Shown: one piece after another, positions 6,830 through 9,895 of the stretch | Position numbering within the stretch: the first letter of the stretch is position 1 | How the letters are laid out: every line of letters begins with the position of its first letter | Program-made: the position numbers and the translations under genes | Assembly: GCA_030831045.1 (NCBI GenBank) | Contig: JAURMB010000066.1 | Location: forward strand, 1-9,895 | Source: Schleiferiaceae bacterium | Lineage (GTDB): Bacteria; Bacteroidota; Bacteroidia; Flavobacteriales; Schleiferiaceae | Length of the DNA stretch: 9,895 bases | Reading direction: 5' to 3' | Notes under the pieces: generated by a model | Databases searched by the model: none | What the model saw: the letters and a program-made list of their open reading frames with translations, nothing else | Told to the model about the DNA's origin: nothing

Positions 6830-6833
6830 AACT

Positions 6834-7508
6834 ATGGGAACGGACTTAGAACGCATACTGCTCGAGCGAAGCGCCCGCGACGGCGCGGCATGGGAAGCCT
6901 GGCTGGCCGAAGACACGGCGCAGCGGGCCAAACTCGAATTGCCCTTTCAACGCCAGGGAGCCCTGCCGCTCTCGGCCATGAATCGGGACCGAATTCTCCA
7001 CGAGCGCCATCTGGAATCGCTATGCGTCGACTACCGACTGCGCTTTTTGGATGCCAACCACTTTGCTGGCCACATACCCTACGAAGCCGTTTCAGCAATG
7101 GAGCGCCTCGACGCGGCCGCAGGCGAGCGCCTCAACGGCTACAAAATTGTGGCGCCGGCCTCCATGTTCCGCTTGAGCTACCAAGACAAAGACCCCCTGC
7201 TGCTGCTGGACCTCGGCAACAAATACTACTACCTCGTGCACAAATGGGGCGGTGAAGTCAATCCGCTGCGCCGGGTGCTGATGTATCCCTTGCGGTCGTT
7301 TCCCAGCATGCTGCGGAGCGTCGTGGGCTGCTGCGCGCTGTTAGCGGCTCTAGTTCCCGAAGCCTGGCTCGGCGAGCACGCGGGGTTTGTGCGCATTATT
7401 TTCTTTTTCTACCTGCTGTTTGCGACGTCGGCTATGACGGCGCTTTACGGATTTTCGCGCGCCAAAAACTTCAGCGAAAACCTCTGGACGTCGCGCTACG
7501 ACGACTGA
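6834..7508 (+). CDS. Membrane protein of unknown function, two C-terminal transmembrane segments
   Basis: A 224-residue protein I cannot assign. The first 150 or so residues look like a soluble, probably cytoplasmic domain, with a charged helical N-terminus and then a mixed region with APASMFRLSYQDKDPLLLLDLG and NKYYYLVHKWGGEVNPLRR (about 108-147). Two hydrophobic helices follow at about 160-178 and 185-207, and a short polar tail ends in TSRYDD. There is no signal peptide. The frame is open further upstream to 6627, but that part lies antisense within queA; ATG 6834 is chosen because it is the first start past queA. The gene is divergent from queA, and its last 13 bases overlap the end of truB tail to tail. 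The 'KYYYLVHKWG' style of motif gives the impression of a conserved Bacteroidota family, but that is recollection, not a search result. Confidence 0.75.
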   Translation: MGTDLERILLERSARDGAAWEAWLAEDTAQRAKLELPFQRQGALPLSAMNRDRILHERHLESLCVDYRLRFLDANHFAGHIPYEAVSAMERLDAAAGERLNGYKIVAPASMFRLSYQDKDPLLLLDLGNKYYYLVHKWGGEVNPLRRVLMYPLRSFPSMLRSVVGCCALLAALVPEAWLGEHAGFVRIIFFFYLLFATSAMTALYGFSRAKNFSENLWTSRYDD

Positions 7509-8209
7509 ATCGCCGTGAGCACCTCGTCGACGGTGTGCATGGCGGCGAACGGAACCACGCTGGTGCGCCGCAGCGCCGTCAGGTAGGCTCCGCAACCCAA
7601 ATGCTGACCGAGGTCGTGGGCAAGCGAGCGAATGTAGGTGCCCTTGCCGCAGTGCACCGTGAGCTCGCAGTGCTGGGCGTCGAGCGGGCGGAACTCCAGG
7701 GCATCAATCTGAACCGGTCGGGGCCGCAGCTCGGCGACCCGTCCCGTGCGGGCCAGGTCGTAGGCCCGCGCCCCGTCGATTTTCACCGCGCTGTATTGGG
7801 GCGGAACCTGCATAACCTCCCCGGTAAAAGCGGCCCTAAGCTCAGAGATCAATTCGTCGCTCAGCACGGGATGCGGTTTGCCCGTGGGCACCTCGGGGGT
7901 CTCGGCGTCAAAGCTGGCTGTGACGGCGCCCCACTTGACCGTGGCTACATAGGCTTTGGCTCCGGCCATGACTGACTCGATTTCTTTGGTCTTACGGCCC
8001 ACCGCGAGCACCAGCATTCCCGTGGCTAAAGGGTCCAGGGTTCCGGCGTGGCCGATCTTGATGCGGGTTCCGTAGCGGCGTTTAAGGGCGTTGCGCACCT
8101 TGGCGACGACGTCAAACGAAGTCCAACCCAGGGGTTTGTCGACGGCGATCCAAAATCCGGCCCGCGCCTCGTCGAGGGTGTCGGGTACCCTTAAGCCAAC
8201 GCCGTCCAC
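7496..8209 (-). CDS. truB: tRNA pseudouridine(55) synthase TruB
   Basis: A 237-residue enzyme that converts U55 of the tRNA T-arm to pseudouridine. Motifs: VDKPLGWTSFDVV at 23-35, then KIGHAGTLDPLATGMLVLAVG, with the catalytic aspartate at Asp59 (E. coli Asp48). VPPQYSAVKIDGARAYDLAR and CGKGTYIRSLAHDLG follow in the expected order. The length suits the short form without a C-terminal PUA domain. The start is a GTG at 8209: an in-frame TAA lies further upstream with no ATG, GTG or TTG between, and no ATG occurs between 8209 and the first motif. It overlaps the end of uppP by 19 bases, so translation is probably coupled. It is the last gene of the ftsX operon. Confidence 0.95.
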   Translation of the reverse strand: MDGVGLRVPDTLDEARAGFWIAVDKPLGWTSFDVVAKVRNALKRRYGTRIKIGHAGTLDPLATGMLVLAVGRKTKEIESVMAGAKAYVATVKWGAVTASFDAETPEVPTGKPHPVLSDELISELRAAFTGEVMQVPPQYSAVKIDGARAYDLARTGRVAELRPRPVQIDALEFRPLDAQHCELTVHCGKGTYIRSLAHDLGQHLGCGAYLTALRRTSVVPFAAMHTVDEVLTAIQSS

Positions 8210-8991
8210 AAACTCGCGAGGCCGCCTACGGCAAAGCAGTAGTAGGCGAAGTACTTAAGTTTGGCGCGCTTGACCAATTGAATCATGGTGCGGCAGGCCC
8301 AGAGCCCGGTGATGAATGCGGCGACGAAGCCCACCATCAGCGGGAGCAGCATGGTATCTGAGGCCGATTCGGGGTTTGCGGCCATGTCGACCACGTCGAG
8401 CAGCATTTTGCCCAAAATCACGGGCACCACCATCAAGAACGAAAAGCGCGCGGCTTTTTCGCGATCGATTCCCAGCAGAACGCTGGCTGAAATAGTGGCG
8501 CCGCTGCGCGAAATGCCCGGCAGAATGGCGATAGCCTGCGCGATGCCCACCGCAAAAGCGTCACCGAGCGACACTTTTTTGTGGGTTTTCTTGGCTTGGT
8601 CCGCCATGAGCAGCAGCAAGCCGGTTACCAGCAGCATCAGCCCCACGAGCAAGGTGGAGCCCTCAAAAAGTCCCTCGATTTGGTCCTCGAAGAGCAAGCC
8701 AATAACACCCGCCGGAATCATGGACACTAAAATCGCCCCAGCGAACTTGCGGTCCTCTTCGTGTCCCTTGAAAATTCCGCCCAAAATCGACACGATGTCT
8801 TTGTAAAACACCACGACGGTCGACAGCGCCGTGCCGGCGTGAACGGTTATGGTGAACAGCAACCCGGTCTCGCCCGACATTTCGAGGCCCAACAGGGAGC
8901 GACCGAGCTCCAAATGCCCCGAGGAACTCACGGGTAAAAATTCCGCGAGCCCTTGAATGATGCCCAGAATGAGCGCACTCAGCCAATCCAT
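8191..8991 (-). CDS. uppP: Undecaprenyl-diphosphate phosphatase UppP (BacA family)
   Basis: A 266-residue polytopic inner-membrane protein. Family knowledge: it dephosphorylates undecaprenyl diphosphate to the monophosphate lipid carrier needed for peptidoglycan and other wall polymers; extra copies give bacitracin resistance. Both catalytic signatures are present: Q-GLAEFLPVSSSGHL at 13-27 (Glu17, His26) and PGISRSGATIS at 158-168 (Arg162). About eight hydrophobic segments are visible and the length is normal. The ATG lies 3 bases after the stop of the DUF3098 gene, and the end overlaps truB by 19 bases. Confidence 0.97.
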   Translation of the reverse strand: MDWLSALILGIIQGLAEFLPVSSSGHLELGRSLLGLEMSGETGLLFTITVHAGTALSTVVVFYKDIVSILGGIFKGHEEDRKFAGAILVSMIPAGVIGLLFEDQIEGLFEGSTLLVGLMLLVTGLLLLMADQAKKTHKKVSLGDAFAVGIAQAIAILPGISRSGATISASVLLGIDREKAARFSFLMVVPVILGKMLLDVVDMAANPESASDTMLLPLMVGFVAAFITGLWACRTMIQLVKRAKLKYFAYYCFAVGGLASLWTALA

Positions 8992-8994
8992 CGC

Positions 8995-9219
8995 TTAAGC
9001 CTTGGGCTTGCGCATGATGGCCCACACTTCGAGGGCAAAGCCGATCACGACAAACAGCGGCGCCACCACAATCCGGCGGGCACTGAACAGCTCGGGGTTG
9101 TAGACGTTGGGGTCCTCAGAACCGCCACCCGACATGAGCAAAAATCCAAGGACGATCAAGGCCAATCCGGCGAGCATGAGCACGTAGTTGCCGCGTTCAA
9201 AGAGAAAAGTCGTTTTCAT
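8995..9219 (-). CDS. DUF3098 small membrane protein
   Basis: A 74-residue protein with two transmembrane helices (about 12-29 and 50-68) joined by a short loop, GGGSEDPNVYNPELFSARRIVVAP, that carries the recognisable DUF3098 pattern (SxDPNVYNPE.FS.RR..VAP). The function is unknown. The family lies between ftsX and uppP in many Bacteroidota, which suggests a role in the envelope or with FtsX; that role is inferred only from position. Its ATG directly abuts the ftsX stop (TAAATG), and 3 bases separate it from uppP. Confidence 0.9.
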   Translation of the reverse strand: MKTTFLFERGNYVLMLAGLALIVLGFLLMSGGGSEDPNVYNPELFSARRIVVAPLFVVIGFALEVWAIMRKPKA

Positions 9220-9895
9220 TTATTCGTAGAGTTGGTGGGTTTTAAGCGCAAGGTAGCGGTGCACCGACAAGGCGGTGGATGCCGTGGTCAGCAGAATTCC
9301 GACCGCGAGTTGGCCCACCGCGAGGGCGGCCCAAAGCGACCAGGTGAGGCTAATGCCGAGGCGGGGCCATTCGTTGATCAGCACCGCATAGGTCGTGGCG
9401 AGCAGGAGGGCGGCGAGCAGTCCGCCCAGCGCGCCAAGAATGAGGCCTTCTTTCAAAAAGGGCTTGTGGATAAAGGCCTTGGTGGCCCCCACGAGCTGCA
9501 TGGTTTTAAGGGTAAATCGACGCGCGTAAATCGCCAACCGCAGGGCGTTGTTGATTAGCATCAGGCTCACCAGCAGCAGCACGGCTACGGCTCCCAGCAT
9601 CGCTGAATTGATCTTGCCTACGTTTTGGTGGATCACCGAAACCAGGTCGCGGTCGTACGCCATATTGTCAATAATTGGCGACTTGGCGAAGCGCTCTTGG
9701 AGCTTAGCGAGCTGTTCGGGGCTCACGTAGTCGGCCTTGAGCTTAACGTCGATGGCGTCGCTGAGCGGATTAAAGCCCAGAAAATCCACAAAGTCTTCGC
9801 CTAAATCTTTTTGGAACTGCACCGCGGCCTCGTCTTTGCCCACAAAGCGGAGGCTGCGAATTTCGGCTTCGTCGGACCACTGCTTGATGAAGGCG
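9220..9895 (-). CDS. ftsX: Cell division ABC-transporter-like membrane protein FtsX, partial
   Basis: The gene runs off the right edge; the last 224 codons plus one base are here, out of roughly 290 usually. The first membrane helix and cytoplasmic N-terminus are missing. Family knowledge: FtsX pairs with the ATPase FtsE and, through its extracytoplasmic domain, regulates cell-wall hydrolases during division. Visible: the end of the extracytoplasmic domain (RFVGKDEAAVQFQKDLGEDF, GFNPLSDAIDVKLK), then three transmembrane segments. ARRFTLKTMQLVGATKAFIHKPFLKEG after the first of them is the FtsX hallmark. The codon at 9843 is a GTG inside a conserved stretch and not the start. First visible gene of the ftsX, DUF3098, uppP, truB operon; ftsE is not in the window. 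Confidence 0.95.
   Translation of the reverse strand, partial: AFIKQWSDEAEIRSLRFVGKDEAAVQFQKDLGEDFVDFLGFNPLSDAIDVKLKADYVSPEQLAKLQERFAKSPIIDNMAYDRDLVSVIHQNVGKINSAMLGAVAVLLLVSLMLINNALRLAIYARRFTLKTMQLVGATKAFIHKPFLKEGLILGALGGLLAALLLATTYAVLINEWPRLGISLTWSLWAALAVGQLAVGILLTTASTALSVHRYLALKTHQLYE

Noticed and set aside
6627..6833. Upstream extension of the membrane-protein frame
   Set aside because: It is antisense to the 5' end of queA and crosses the divergent promoter; ATG 6834 is the sensible start.
8953..9558. Plus-strand open frame of 201 codons opposite uppP, the DUF3098 gene and ftsX
   Set aside because: It spans three genes with clear family motifs on the other strand and has a low-complexity, charged composition typical of a shadow frame.

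Overview
The window looks like chromosomal housekeeping DNA from a GC-rich member of the Bacteroidota, most likely Flavobacteriales-like. Three things point there. The run ftsX, DUF3098 gene, uppP, truB is typical of that phylum. Promoter-facing genes carry the Bacteroidota -7 box TAnnTTTG and no Shine-Dalgarno sequence. Two secreted proteins have no recognisable counterpart outside the phylum. I see no mobile element, CRISPR array, tRNA or rRNA, and no stretch over 300 bases lacks a gene.

Layout, left to right. Positions 1-2123 (minus strand) hold an overlapping cluster transcribed mrp, then a NifU-domain gene, then korA, which runs off the left edge. This links iron-sulfur cluster delivery to a ferredoxin-dependent 2-oxoacid oxidoreductase. 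Positions 2166-4810 (minus) hold a secreted protein of unknown function whose stop codon overlaps the start of rlmN. A 67-bp divergent promoter region (4811-4877) separates it from a plus-strand gene for a probable outer-membrane beta-barrel (4878-5630). A bidirectional hairpin terminator (5648-5684) lies between that gene and the convergent queA (5700-6755, minus). A short divergent region then leads to a conserved-looking membrane protein of unknown function (6834-7508, plus), which overlaps truB tail to tail. From 9895 back to 7496 (minus) runs a tight operon: ftsX (partial), a DUF3098 gene, uppP and truB.

Functionally the genes cover translation-related RNA modification (RlmN, QueA, TruB), envelope growth (FtsX, UppP), iron-sulfur protein maturation (Mrp, NifU domain), central metabolism (KorA) and surface or secreted proteins. 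The most notable regulatory pattern is that all five genes that begin behind an intergenic region have an exact or degenerate TAnnTTTG box ending only 4-6 bases before the start codon. This suggests leaderless or nearly leaderless mRNAs. I found no convincing novel defence or mobile system. The points most worth checking are the leaderless promoters, the cysteine-poor Mrp beside a CxxC NifU domain, the repeat in the divergent promoter, and the two unknown proteins.
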